This document shows positions 7,051 through 15,240 of a DNA stretch of 16,535 bases, in pieces (the first letter of the stretch is position 1; each line of letters starts with the position of its first letter). The stretch lies in NCBI GenBank assembly GCA_003446735.1, contig DMCJ01000183.1, positions 1 through 16,535 on the forward strand, written 5' to 3'. The DNA is from Lachnospiraceae bacterium (GTDB lineage: Bacteria > Bacillota > Clostridia > Lachnospirales > Lachnospiraceae). The translations under genes were made by a program, and so were the position numbers. A model generated the notes under the pieces. The model made no database searches. It was not told the DNA's origin and saw only the letters and a list, made by a program, of their open reading frames with translations.

Positions 7051-7932
7051 CTATTTTACCAGATATTTCTTAAAGAAGGCAATCTCATCATCATTAGCCT
7101 CCCTGCCGATATCGGATCTGACATTTACATGAAAAACATGGCCCGTTTTTCTGTCACCGTAAATCTTCTTATCATTTTCAACGCCTTTTTCATCCAGAAA
7201 TGCTGCCATGGGTTCTGCAAAAACCCTCATATAGTCGCCTTTCGCACTTAAGATATATGAAGGCGGAAAATCTTTTGTCAGATATTCAAGAACTTTTAAC
7301 TTCTCTCCGTACTGCTTAAGGGGCTCCCCTCCGAAATAATCTTTAAAGCAGCCTCGTTTGCCGCCTTTTTTAGCGCTTTCATAAAGATCATACATTCCGC
7401 AGTTTAATCCGAGTGCTCTTATTGTAAGGTGAGGAAGGGACAGATCAAAAAGCTTTCTGTATTCTTCATTTGTATAGATCACGCCATATTGACAGGCTAA
7501 CTGGGCTCCGGCGGAATCTCCGAGTAAGAAGACGTTTTCCGTATCAAACGGATAGATCTTTGAATTATCGTATACCCATTTTAATACATCGTCTATATCA
7601 AGGATCGGATCGGGAAAATGATAATAGGGCGCCAGTCTGTAATTGAAATTAACTACGGCAAAGCCCCTTTTTGCAAGGTCCGCGCAGTAGAACTGATAAA
7701 CCTTTTTACTTCCGTATACATAGCCGCCGCCGTGAACGCTCACTATCACAGGGATCTTTTCATTGGGATTTACTTCTTTGGGATAACATACATCCAAAGA
7801 ATGAAATCTGTTCTCTTCACCATAAGGAAGATCCCTTATATATTCGATCTCTTCCGGGATCGTAAGTCCGCTGTCTCGCTTTGCGTCAGCTTTTGTACTC
7901 ATTTTTATAAGTCTTTTGGATGCTGATGTCAT
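7051..7932 (-). CDS. Alpha/beta hydrolase, hormone-sensitive-lipase type esterase
   Basis: 293 residues, cytoplasmic, no signal peptide. The oxyanion motif HGGGYVYG (67-74) and nucleophile elbow GDSAG with S140 place it in the HSL/acetyl-esterase family (type IV carboxylesterases). Candidate catalytic acid is D233 in SAKGDYM, and catalytic histidine is H265 or H268 in GHVFH. The family hydrolyses short-chain esters; the substrate here is unknown. I chose the ATG at 7932 because AAGGAGA stands six bases before it; the frame opens at 7992, but that would overlap the GNAT gene. It is 22 bases after the GNAT stop and 6 bases before the LytTR gene, so all are likely co-transcribed. It ends in TAG. 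Confidence 0.88.
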   Translation of the reverse strand: MTSASKRLIKMSTKADAKRDSGLTIPEEIEYIRDLPYGEENRFHSLDVCYPKEVNPNEKIPVIVSVHGGGYVYGSKKVYQFYCADLAKRGFAVVNFNYRLAPYYHFPDPILDIDDVLKWVYDNSKIYPFDTENVFLLGDSAGAQLACQYGVIYTNEEYRKLFDLSLPHLTIRALGLNCGMYDLYESAKKGGKRGCFKDYFGGEPLKQYGEKLKVLEYLTKDFPPSYILSAKGDYMRVFAEPMAAFLDEKGVENDKKIYGDRKTGHVFHVNVRSDIGREANDDEIAFFKKYLVK

Positions 7933-7954
7933 AAGGTCTCTCCTTATCTGTCGA

Positions 7955-8437
7955 TCACAGTTCCTTTTCATAAAGGAGCATGTCCTGCTCATACATGTGA
8001 CGCTCCCCGACTACGTTAAAACCTATCTTATCATATGATCTTATGGCTTTTATATTATATTTATTTACCAGAAAGTGAACACTCTTAAAGCCTCTTCTCT
8101 TAAGCTCGTCCATAGCGAACCTGAGCATGGTGCTTCCTATTCCCTTACTCTGAAGCCCGGGCAAAACGCATACCCTTGCAAGCTCTCCTCCGGGTGAAAG
8201 GTCTTTATCCCACTCTTTAAGCTTTTCCACCTCTTCATCCTCTTCAAGAGAGATCGCTGCTATGATCTTTCCGTTTTCTTTCATTACATAAAGAGCATCT
8301 CTTGAAAGATCGAAATCAAAGGTCTCGCTTCCGGGATAATCCTGTGTCCACGGACAAAACTCCCTGCCCTTTTGCATTTCATAAAGGGCAAGGATCTCGT
8401 CTCTGTCATCTTTGGTCGCTAAAAAAATATTATCCAT
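7955..8437 (-). CDS. GNAT-family N-acetyltransferase
   Basis: 160 residues, a single GNAT domain. Motif A is clear: ARVCVLPGLQSKGIGSTML with the acetyl-CoA pyrophosphate loop Q96-S-K-G-I-G101. The C-terminal part AIRSYDKIGFNVVGERHMYE is the usual motif B region with a possible catalytic Tyr in SYDKIGF. It transfers an acetyl group from acetyl-CoA to an amine; the acceptor cannot be told. The ATG at 8437 follows the dehydrogenase stop by 24 bases, with only a weak GAGAG as binding site. A small GGGC-TTT-GCCC hairpin lies in that gap at 8447-8457. Confidence 0.87.
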   Translation of the reverse strand: MDNIFLATKDDRDEILALYEMQKGREFCPWTQDYPGSETFDFDLSRDALYVMKENGKIIAAISLEEDEEVEKLKEWDKDLSPGGELARVCVLPGLQSKGIGSTMLRFAMDELKRRGFKSVHFLVNKYNIKAIRSYDKIGFNVVGERHMYEQDMLLYEKEL

Positions 8438-8461
8438 TATCTCTCAGGGCAAAGCCCGCTT

Positions 8462-9640
8462 TTACATGCTCGCACGATAGATCGCAAGCATATCTTCTTC
8501 TTTAAGCAATCTGGCAGATCCCATTTCTCCGCCAACACCGATCGCACATTTCTTTGCCATGGTAACAAGCTCTTCTTCGGTAGGCTCTACACCGAGTTCA
8601 CGAAGATTGGTCGGCATATTTATACTTCTGTAGAAATCTTCCGTTGCCTCTATACCGCGAAGTGCGATCTCTTCATCACTTCCGGTATCTTCGACTTCCA
8701 TTACATTAAGGGCATACTTCTTGAATCTGGGAAGGCAGTTCTTATAGACATATCTTGCCCAGCTTCCCCATATAGCCGCAAGTCCCGCTCCATGAGCTAC
8801 ATCGTATAGTCCTCCGAGCTCGTGCTCCAATTTGTGGGTCATCCAGTCACCGCCGTCATTTCCGCATCCGGTAAGTCCGTTATGAGAAAGACTTCCTGCC
8901 CACATTACTTCCGCACGCGCATCATAATCCTTGGGATCTTTTACCAGGATAAGAGCATTCTTCTTTACCGTACGTAAAAGACCTTCGGCGATCGCATCAG
9001 TGATCTCCATATTCCCGCCATTGGTGAAATATCTCTCCATAGTGTGCATCATGATATCGGTGCATCCGCAGGCTGTCTGATAATCGGGAAGGGTCATCGT
9101 AAGCTCGGGATTTAATATAGCAAATTTAGGACGGCAGAAATCACTGCTGTATCCGCGCTTAACCAGTCCCTCTTCTTTTGTTATAACGGAAGAATCGCTC
9201 ATTTCGCTTCCGGTTGCCGCTATGGTAAGGATAACTCCCAAAGGAAGACATCCCTCGGCTTTTTTCTTATAATCATAAAGATCCCAGACATCCCCTTCAT
9301 TGGCAACGCCGTAACCTATAGCTTTCGCCGAGTCTATCGCACTTCCTCCGCCAACGGCTAGCAGAAAATCAACATTTTCCTTCTTGCATAGTTCAATTCC
9401 TTCATAAACAAGGCCGAGATGAGGATTGGGTACTGCTCCTCCCAGAGAAACATAGCTTATACCGGCCGCATCAAGCTGATCCGTTACCTTCTTAAGAAGT
9501 CCGGAGCGAACAACGCTTCCCCCTCCGTAATGGATAAGAACCTTGCTTCCTCCGAATTCTTTGACAAGCTCCGCAGTCCTGTCTTCCGTATTATTACCGA
9601 AGATCACTTTCGTCGGAGTGAAATACTTAAAATCGAACAT
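8462..9640 (-). CDS. Iron-containing alcohol dehydrogenase (butanol dehydrogenase type)
   Basis: 392 residues of the group III metal-dependent alcohol dehydrogenases, closest in look to NADH-dependent butanol dehydrogenases (BdhA/YqhD group), which reduce aldehydes to alcohols in the cytoplasm. GGGSAIDSAKAI (97-108) is the dinucleotide-binding signature. Metal ligands can be placed at D195 and H199 (TDIMMHTMERY), H269 (HKLEHELGG) and H283 (VAHGAGLA). I chose the ATG at 9640 because AAAGGAG lies about seven bases upstream. Another ATG at 9646 abuts the binding site and the frame opens further up at 9664. It is the first gene of an operon with the acetyltransferase, esterase and LytTR gene. A fermentative or aldehyde-detoxifying role is inferred. 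Confidence 0.93.
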   Translation of the reverse strand: MFDFKYFTPTKVIFGNNTEDRTAELVKEFGGSKVLIHYGGGSVVRSGLLKKVTDQLDAAGISYVSLGGAVPNPHLGLVYEGIELCKKENVDFLLAVGGGSAIDSAKAIGYGVANEGDVWDLYDYKKKAEGCLPLGVILTIAATGSEMSDSSVITKEEGLVKRGYSSDFCRPKFAILNPELTMTLPDYQTACGCTDIMMHTMERYFTNGGNMEITDAIAEGLLRTVKKNALILVKDPKDYDARAEVMWAGSLSHNGLTGCGNDGGDWMTHKLEHELGGLYDVAHGAGLAAIWGSWARYVYKNCLPRFKKYALNVMEVEDTGSDEEIALRGIEATEDFYRSINMPTNLRELGVEPTEEELVTMAKKCAIGVGGEMGSARLLKEEDMLAIYRASM

Positions 9641-9692
9641 AAACATTCTCCTTTCCCAATACAATAATTCAGATTACCATACCAATACGAAA

Positions 9693-9720
9693 ATGATATC
9701 ACAAATAAATCCTTATGCAA
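9693..9720 (-). promoter_or_regulatory. Promoter of the alcohol dehydrogenase operon
   Basis: On the minus strand, -10 box TATCAT (9693-9698, five of six consensus bases) is preceded by TGA, forming an extended TGnTATCAT. A partial -35, TTGCAT (9715-9720), sits 16 bases upstream. The transcript would start near 9686 with a leader of about 45 bases. It stands back to back with the MATE promoter. Confidence 0.45.
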
Positions 9721-9724
9721 AGAT

Positions 9725-9754
9725 TTTTCATTTTTCCTTATCTTATGTTATAAT
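9725..9754 (+). promoter_or_regulatory. Extended -10 promoter of the MATE gene
   Basis: TGTTATAAT: a perfect -10 TATAAT (9749-9754) with TG one base upstream (9746-9747). A -35-like TTTTCA (9725-9730) lies 18 bases before it. The start would fall around 9761, only a few bases before the ATG at 9765, so little or no untranslated leader would be made. Confidence 0.6.
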
Positions 9755-9764
9755 ATGTTTCGCT

Positions 9765-11123
9765 ATGTTGTTTTCCAAAGATAAGGATATTCAGAAAAAA
9801 GTATGGGTAGTAGCTCTTCCCATCATATTGCAGAATATAATCGATGCTGCCGTAAACAGCGCCGATGTTCTGATGCTCAATTATGTGGGACAGGATGCGA
9901 TAAGTGCGGTTTCATTGGCAAACAGTCTTATCGGTATCATGTTCATGTTCCTTTACGGCATCGGAACAGGTATCGCCATGCTTGCAGCTCAGTATTACGG
10001 AAAAGGTGATCTTAAGACCATTGAAAAGATCGAAGGTATCGGTTTAAGGTTTGCGCTTATCATTGCCATGATCGGAGCGATCGGATGCTTTTCCGCTCCC
10101 CGTCTTTTGATGAAGATATATACAAATGACGAAACCCTGATCGATCTGGGTGCAAAATATTTTATTTATATAGCCCCGGGTCTTTTCTTCTGGGCAGTCA
10201 GTGCGATCTATATGTCGATCTTAAGATGTATAGAAAAAGTCAAGATAAGCACTATCCTTGAGGCAGTTGCTCTTGTTTCAAATGTTTTACTGAATGCCGT
10301 TTTCATATTCGGCCTCTTCGGTGCTCCGAAGCTCGGAGTTGTCGGTGTCGGACTTGCGACAACGATCAGCCGTTTTATCCAGCTTTTAGGCTGTATCCTG
10401 GTTTCTCTTTCAAAACCCGGAGTTACGCTTACATTTAAGACCATATTTCAAAAGCATAAAGCTCTTGAGAATGATTTTATTCATATGGCTATGCCCGCGA
10501 TCGGTAATGACCTGATCTGGTCACTTGCCTTTTCAATGTATTCGGTCATCTTAGGTCATCTCGGAAACGACGCCGTTGCTGCCAATTCCATCGTTCTTGT
10601 CGTCCGCAATCTCGGGTGCGTTATGTGTTTCGGTATTGGTTCCGCTTCGGGGATAATCGTAGGTCAGATTCTCGGCGAAGGATCTGTGGAAAAAGGTATA
10701 AAAGCAGGACATATATGTTTAAGGCTTGCCGTTATAACAGGTATACTCGGAGGTCTTATCGTTTTGGCCATAACTCCAATAGCTTTAAAAGTAACAGCCC
10801 TTTCACCTACAGCACATGATTACCTTAAATTCATGCTGCTCATAAATACTTATTATATCTCGGGAACTTCTATAAATACCTGTCTGATCGCGGGAGTATT
10901 CCGCGCAGGAGGAGATTCCAAATTCGGATTTAAATGTGATCTTATAGATATGTGGGTTTATGCCGTGCCTCTCGGCTTAATCTCGGCATTTGTATTTAAA
11001 TGGCCCGTAAAAGTCGTTTATTTCCTTTTATGTACGGATGAATTCGTAAAATGGCCCTGGGTATTCAAACACTTCTACAGTCATAAATGGGCAAAGAACA
11101 TCACAAGAGATGATATAGATTGA
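9765..11123 (+). CDS. MATE family multidrug/toxin efflux transporter
   Basis: 452 residues with about twelve membrane helices and the typical MATE opening, MLFSKDKDIQKKVW, followed by ALPIILQNIIDAAVNSADVL and the YVGQDAISAVSLANSL stretch. MATE pumps in the plasma membrane export drugs or cationic toxins using Na+ or H+ gradients; the substrate is not evident. The frame is open further upstream (to 9543), but those codons run antisense into the dehydrogenase gene. The FSKDK start matches the usual beginning of the family. No Shine-Dalgarno sequence precedes 9765. It is the only plus-strand gene here, divergent from the dehydrogenase operon and convergent with rsmG, ending 20 bases from the rsmG stop. 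Confidence 0.93.
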   Translation: MLFSKDKDIQKKVWVVALPIILQNIIDAAVNSADVLMLNYVGQDAISAVSLANSLIGIMFMFLYGIGTGIAMLAAQYYGKGDLKTIEKIEGIGLRFALIIAMIGAIGCFSAPRLLMKIYTNDETLIDLGAKYFIYIAPGLFFWAVSAIYMSILRCIEKVKISTILEAVALVSNVLLNAVFIFGLFGAPKLGVVGVGLATTISRFIQLLGCILVSLSKPGVTLTFKTIFQKHKALENDFIHMAMPAIGNDLIWSLAFSMYSVILGHLGNDAVAANSIVLVVRNLGCVMCFGIGSASGIIVGQILGEGSVEKGIKAGHICLRLAVITGILGGLIVLAITPIALKVTALSPTAHDYLKFMLLINTYYISGTSINTCLIAGVFRAGGDSKFGFKCDLIDMWVYAVPLGLISAFVFKWPVKVVYFLLCTDEFVKWPWVFKHFYSHKWAKNITRDDID

Positions 11124-11143
11124 TATATCGATCTTAAGATATC

Positions 11144-11863
11144 TCAGATCAGCGGTTTCTTCGAAGCTTTTCCCGCCGGTCTGGGATATTTTTTGGGAGT
11201 GTTTTCAATTTTCTTAATAAGGATAAGGCTTCTTTCTATATCTGTCTGAGGAAGCTTAAAATCCTTTATCCCGGAGATCTCTCCTCCAAGGATATTTACC
11301 GCATTTTCGGCTTCTTTGATCTCTTCCTTACTATCTCCGGATTTATACGGAATAAAAAGTCCTCCCTGTCTTACAAAGGGAAGGCAGTATTCCGATAAGA
11401 GATTAAGTCTTGCGACGGCGCGGCTTACTGTTATATCAAAATTTTCCCTGTAATCGGGATCTCTTGCAAGATCTTCGGCTCTTGAGTGGATAGCAACGGC
11501 ATTATCTATTCCGAGAGTTGAAATGACTTCATTTAAAAAATCCACCCGTTTATTAAGAGAATCAACTAAAGTTACTCTTATATTCTTAAATGCTACAGCT
11601 ATGACAAGACCAGGAAAACCGGCACCTGTCCCTATATCCGCAAGGCTTATCTCATCGGTAAAAATATCCTTTCCGATAAGATCCGATATCTCGTTTCTTA
11701 TATTTTTTATAGCAAGTGAATCCTCAAAATGCTTGGTATAAACTTCATCTTCTTCCGTTATGGCGGTCAGATTTATCTTTTCGTTCCATTCTAAAAGAAG
11801 TTCATAATATTTTCCAAGTCCGGATAATACCTTCTCATCATCGATAAAACTAAGCTTTTTCAT
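11144..11863 (-). CDS. rsmG: 16S rRNA (guanine527-N7)-methyltransferase RsmG
   Basis: 239 residues. The SAM-binding loop ADIGTGAGFPGL (76-87) and the following TLVDSLNKRVDFL, plus SRAVARLNLL further on, are diagnostic of RsmG (GidB), which methylates G527 of 16S rRNA using S-adenosylmethionine. I chose the ATG at 11863 (MKKLSFIDDE), which overlaps the last 14 bases of mnmG. A longer frame to 11917 would add 18 residues (MFPLRIFPY) that only mirror mnmG codons in another frame. The overlap implies coupled translation with mnmG, as is usual in this conserved cluster. It is convergent with the MATE gene, and the 20-base gap between them contains an ATCTTAAGAT palindrome but no clear terminator. 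Confidence 0.95.
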   Translation of the reverse strand: MKKLSFIDDEKVLSGLGKYYELLLEWNEKINLTAITEEDEVYTKHFEDSLAIKNIRNEISDLIGKDIFTDEISLADIGTGAGFPGLVIAVAFKNIRVTLVDSLNKRVDFLNEVISTLGIDNAVAIHSRAEDLARDPDYRENFDITVSRAVARLNLLSEYCLPFVRQGGLFIPYKSGDSKEEIKEAENAVNILGGEISGIKDFKLPQTDIERSLILIKKIENTPKKYPRPAGKASKKPLI

Positions 11864-13757
11864 CTTTCCTGCTCTCCATATAAACCAGAAGTACGGAAAT
11901 ATCCGCAGGGGAAACACCTGAGATCCTTGAAGCCTGACCTACGGACACCGGCCTTTGATCTTTTAATTTCGCGCGGGCCTCAAGTCTTAAACTTCCGATA
12001 TCATCATAATCTATATCCGCAGGGATTTTTTTGTTCTCTATCTTTTTGAAGTCTTCAACCTGCTTGATCTGACGCTTTATATAACCGTCATATTTGATAT
12101 TTATATTTACCTGCTCGATGACATCATCGGGCAAAGGCTTTCTTTTTACATCGATCTCAGCGATATCTTCATAGGAAAGTTCCGGTCTGCATAAGAGTTC
12201 CGCTAGTGATACGGCAGTCTTAAGAGGCGTACTTCCGGCTTTTTCAAGGACTTCCTGAGTGTGCTTATCGGCGCCTATCATGGTATTTGTAAGGCGCTCA
12301 ACTTCCTTTTCTATCATTTCCTTTTTCATCAAAAGTGCCTGATACTGTTCTTCGGAGATAAGTCCTGCTTTATAACCTTTTTCTCTGAGCCTTAAGTCCG
12401 CATTATCCTGACGGAGCAAAAGCCTGTATTCCGAACGGGATGTCATCATTCGGTAAGGTTCAAAATTCTCTTTGGTAACAAGATCATCTATAAGGACACC
12501 TATATATCCTTCACTTCGATCTATGACCATCATTTCCTTTCCGCCTAAGAATAAAGATGCGTTTATGCCCGCAACTATTCCCTGAGCCGCAGCTTCCTCA
12601 TATCCGCTCGATCCGTTAAACTGACCTGCCGCAAAGAGTCCCGGATAATCCTTAAAAGCCAGGGTCGCATATAACTGGTTGGGATTAATGCAATCATATT
12701 CTATCGCATAAGCATTCTTTACGATCCTGCAGTTTTCAAGACCGGGAACCGTACGATAAAGAGCAAGCTGTACATCCTCGGGAAGAGAAGATGACATTCC
12801 TCCGATATACATCTCATTTGTAAAAAGACCTTCGGGTTCTATAAAGACCTGATGTCTTTCTTTATCGGCAAATTTTACCACCTTATCCTCAATGGAAGGA
12901 CAATACCTCGGACCTGTTCCTTCAATGACTCCGGCATAGATCGGAGATCTGTCCAGATTTGCCCTTATTATCTCATGAGTTTTTTCGTTGGTATAAGTAA
13001 GATAACAGGGAACCTGTTCTTTCTGGACCGACTTGGGATCGGTCGAAAATGAGAAAGGAACGATCTTCTCATCTCCGTATTGAGGTTCCATTTTGGAATA
13101 ATCCAAAGTCCTTCCGTCCATTCGGGCGGGAGTTCCGGTTTTAAATCTTCTGAATTCTATTCCGACTTTTTTTAGGGAATCGGTAAGATGTGTAGCTGCC
13201 TGAAGACCGTTCGGTCCCGTATATGTAATGGCTTCTCCGCAAAGACATCTGGCATTTAAATATGTTCCCGTGCAAAGTATAACCGCTTTACAGTTATAAA
13301 CTCCGCCGGTATATATCTTTACGCCTCTGACCGTTTTATTATCTTCCTCAAATAAAACTTCGCATACTTCACCCTGTTTTACGGTAAGATGCTCCTGCTC
13401 TTCCAAAGTATGACGCATGATCCGCGTATATTCGGCTTTATCGGCCTGAGCTCTTAATGAATGTACTGCCGGTCCTTTTGATTTATTTAACATTTTGGAC
13501 TGGATGAAAGCCCGGTCTATAACTTTACCCATTTCACCGCCGAGAGCATCAAGTTCTCTGACAAGATGTCCCTTTGATGATCCGCCGACACTGGGATTAC
13601 AGGGCATAAGAGCGATCGAATCAACACTGACGGTAAATATCACCGTTTCAAAACCGAGTCTTGCGCATGCCAAAGCCGCCTCACATCCCGCATGTCCGGC
13701 TCCGATCACACATACATCAACTGTATCTATCAAATATTCTTTCTTTTCGCTGTTCAT
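11850..13757 (-). CDS. mnmG: tRNA uridine 5-carboxymethylaminomethyl modification enzyme MnmG
   Basis: 635 residues, full length for MnmG (GidA). The FAD-binding GAGHAGCEAALA lies at 19-30. MPCNPSVGGSSKGHLVRELD and the later ARCLCGE and AAAQGIVAGINA stretches are the family's signatures. With MnmE it installs the aminomethyl group at wobble uridine 34 of certain tRNAs, using FAD, methylene-tetrahydrofolate and glycine or ammonium. I prefer the ATG at 13757 (MNSEKKEYL), which starts 11 bases after the mnmE stop. The frame can be opened at a TTG at 13784, overlapping mnmE, without a good binding site. It ends in TAG. Confidence 0.96.
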   Translation of the reverse strand: MNSEKKEYLIDTVDVCVIGAGHAGCEAALACARLGFETVIFTVSVDSIALMPCNPSVGGSSKGHLVRELDALGGEMGKVIDRAFIQSKMLNKSKGPAVHSLRAQADKAEYTRIMRHTLEEQEHLTVKQGEVCEVLFEEDNKTVRGVKIYTGGVYNCKAVILCTGTYLNARCLCGEAITYTGPNGLQAATHLTDSLKKVGIEFRRFKTGTPARMDGRTLDYSKMEPQYGDEKIVPFSFSTDPKSVQKEQVPCYLTYTNEKTHEIIRANLDRSPIYAGVIEGTGPRYCPSIEDKVVKFADKERHQVFIEPEGLFTNEMYIGGMSSSLPEDVQLALYRTVPGLENCRIVKNAYAIEYDCINPNQLYATLAFKDYPGLFAAGQFNGSSGYEEAAAQGIVAGINASLFLGGKEMMVIDRSEGYIGVLIDDLVTKENFEPYRMMTSRSEYRLLLRQDNADLRLREKGYKAGLISEEQYQALLMKKEMIEKEVERLTNTMIGADKHTQEVLEKAGSTPLKTAVSLAELLCRPELSYEDIAEIDVKRKPLPDDVIEQVNINIKYDGYIKRQIKQVEDFKKIENKKIPADIDYDDIGSLRLEARAKLKDQRPVSVGQASRISGVSPADISVLLVYMESRKDEKA

Positions 13758-13768
13758 ATCACTGCTTC

Positions 13769-15184
13769 TTACTTTCCCATACAAAACCGGCTGAACACTT
13801 CATTTATTACATCTTCGCCCGTTTCTTCACCTATAACTTTACCAAGTGCCGTATATGCATCCGTCAGATCTATCGAAAGGAAGTCTTCGGCCATATCGTT
13901 TTCAATTCCCTTTTCCGTAAGAGACAGAGAATTATCGGCATCTTTAAGTGCTTCCCACTGACGGGCATTTGTTATCGTTATCTCGTTGTTTTCAAGGATG
14001 TCTCCTTTAAAGAAGAGCTCTTTTATTCCATCCGAAACATCTTTTATTCCCTGTCCGGTAAGCATTGATGTTTCAACTATCCTGTATTTTTCTTCTTCAG
14101 ATCCCGACAGGCCGAAATAACTTTCAATCTTATCTTTATCGGTCTTTACCGTAAGATCGGTCTTATTTAAAAGGATCATAACAGGTTTGTTTCTTACTAT
14201 ATCAAATATCTCTTTGTCTTCTTTTGAAAGTTCTTCGGATGAATCTACCACAAAAAGTATCAGATCGGAATCCATCGCTTCTTTCTTGGCTTTTTCAACA
14301 CCGATGCTTTCTATTTCGTTATCCGTATTTCTGATCCCGGCGGTATCCAAAAGATGGATCATTATACCGTCAAGCATTACAGTCTGTTCCAATATATCTC
14401 TTGTAGTTCCGGCGATATTGGTGACTATGGCCCGGTCAGATCCGGATAAACTGTTTAAAAGTGATGATTTTCCGGCATTCGGTTTTCCGAGTATCGCTGT
14501 TTTTATACCTTCTTTTATGACTTTTCCGTTATCATAGGAAGATATGAGTCCGGAAAGTTCTTTTCTTATTTCCTTTAATCTTCCGGATAATCTTTCTTTA
14601 AATCCGTCAAGCGATATATGCTCCGGATCGTCTATAGCGGCTTCGATATAAGAAAGATCTTCAAGGATCGATGCCCTTAAAGTAAGGATCTTTTCATATA
14701 TGCTTCCCGAAAGCTGGTTTTCCGAATTTTTAAGAGCAAGATTGTTTTCGGAATTAATGATATCCATTACCGCTTCGGCCCGGCTAAGATCGATCCTTCC
14801 GTTTAAAAAGGCTCTCTTTGTAAATTCTCCCGGCTCGGCTGCTCTTACTCCGGATCCTATAAGTATCCTGAGTATCTTTTTAAGAACGAACAAACCTCCA
14901 TGACAATTTATCTCGCATACATCTTCTGCCGTATAACTGTGTGGAGCTTTAAATATGCTTACTAAAACCTCATCTGCGATCTCATTTTCACTCCCGCTTT
15001 CCTTTATGAACCCGTAATGGATCGTATTTGCAGGCTGATCTTTCAGATATTTGGATTTATTTCCGTTTCTTTTATCGGTATAAAGTTTGTCGACTGTTTC
15101 TATCGCATCAGGTCCGCTTACTCTTATTATTCCAATTCCCGAATAACCCGGAGCCGTTGCGATGGCTGCTATGGTTTCTTTCAT
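13769..15184 (-). CDS. mnmE: tRNA modification GTPase MnmE
   Basis: 471 residues with the normal MnmE (TrmE) plan. The N-terminal folate-binding domain (1-120) contains APGYSGIGIIRVSGP. A helical domain with an inserted GTPase follows: P-loop GKPNAGKSS (233-241), GTTRD (259-263), DTAG (280-283) and NKTD (340-343). The C-terminal motif is FCMGK, with C468 as the conserved cysteine. It partners MnmG in uridine-34 modification. The ATG at 15184 has AGGA only two bases before it, which is short, but no upstream start exists. A strong hairpin separates it from jag. Confidence 0.96.
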   Translation of the reverse strand: MKETIAAIATAPGYSGIGIIRVSGPDAIETVDKLYTDKRNGNKSKYLKDQPANTIHYGFIKESGSENEIADEVLVSIFKAPHSYTAEDVCEINCHGGLFVLKKILRILIGSGVRAAEPGEFTKRAFLNGRIDLSRAEAVMDIINSENNLALKNSENQLSGSIYEKILTLRASILEDLSYIEAAIDDPEHISLDGFKERLSGRLKEIRKELSGLISSYDNGKVIKEGIKTAILGKPNAGKSSLLNSLSGSDRAIVTNIAGTTRDILEQTVMLDGIMIHLLDTAGIRNTDNEIESIGVEKAKKEAMDSDLILFVVDSSEELSKEDKEIFDIVRNKPVMILLNKTDLTVKTDKDKIESYFGLSGSEEEKYRIVETSMLTGQGIKDVSDGIKELFFKGDILENNEITITNARQWEALKDADNSLSLTEKGIENDMAEDFLSIDLTDAYTALGKVIGEETGEDVINEVFSRFCMGK

Positions 15185-15200
15185 TATCCTGATTAATCAA

Positions 15201-15228
15201 ATGTGACAGGAAAAATTTCCTGCCACAT
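15201..15228 (-). terminator. Hairpin between jag and mnmE (terminator or processing site)
   Basis: A 28-base near-perfect inverted repeat: 13 bases (15201-15213), two central bases, 13 bases (15216-15228). In minus-strand RNA all positions pair, including one G-U pair, whereas the plus-strand version has an A-C mismatch, so it is built for the minus transcript. AUUUGAUUAAUC follows, a poor U-tract, so complete termination is doubtful. Partial termination or an RNase processing site that separates the yidC-jag and mnmE-mnmG-rsmG messages fits better. Confidence 0.5.
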
Positions 15229-15240
15229 ATCTGCTACTTA

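Noticed and set aside
8447..8457. GGGC-TTT-GCCC hairpin as terminator before the GNAT gene
   Set aside because: The stem has four pairs and no U-run; it probably has no strong effect.
9543..9764. Longer N-terminus of the MATE protein (74 extra codons)
   Set aside because: These codons mostly mirror the dehydrogenase gene on the other strand, and the family normally begins at the FSKDK-like segment.
11124..11143. Bidirectional terminator between MATE and rsmG
   Set aside because: The gap holds an ATCTTAAGAT palindrome, but it cannot form a stable loop and no U-tract follows.
11864..11917. 18-residue extension of RsmG
   Set aside because: It lies wholly inside mnmG in another frame and has no family match; the ATG at 11863 gives the usual RsmG start.
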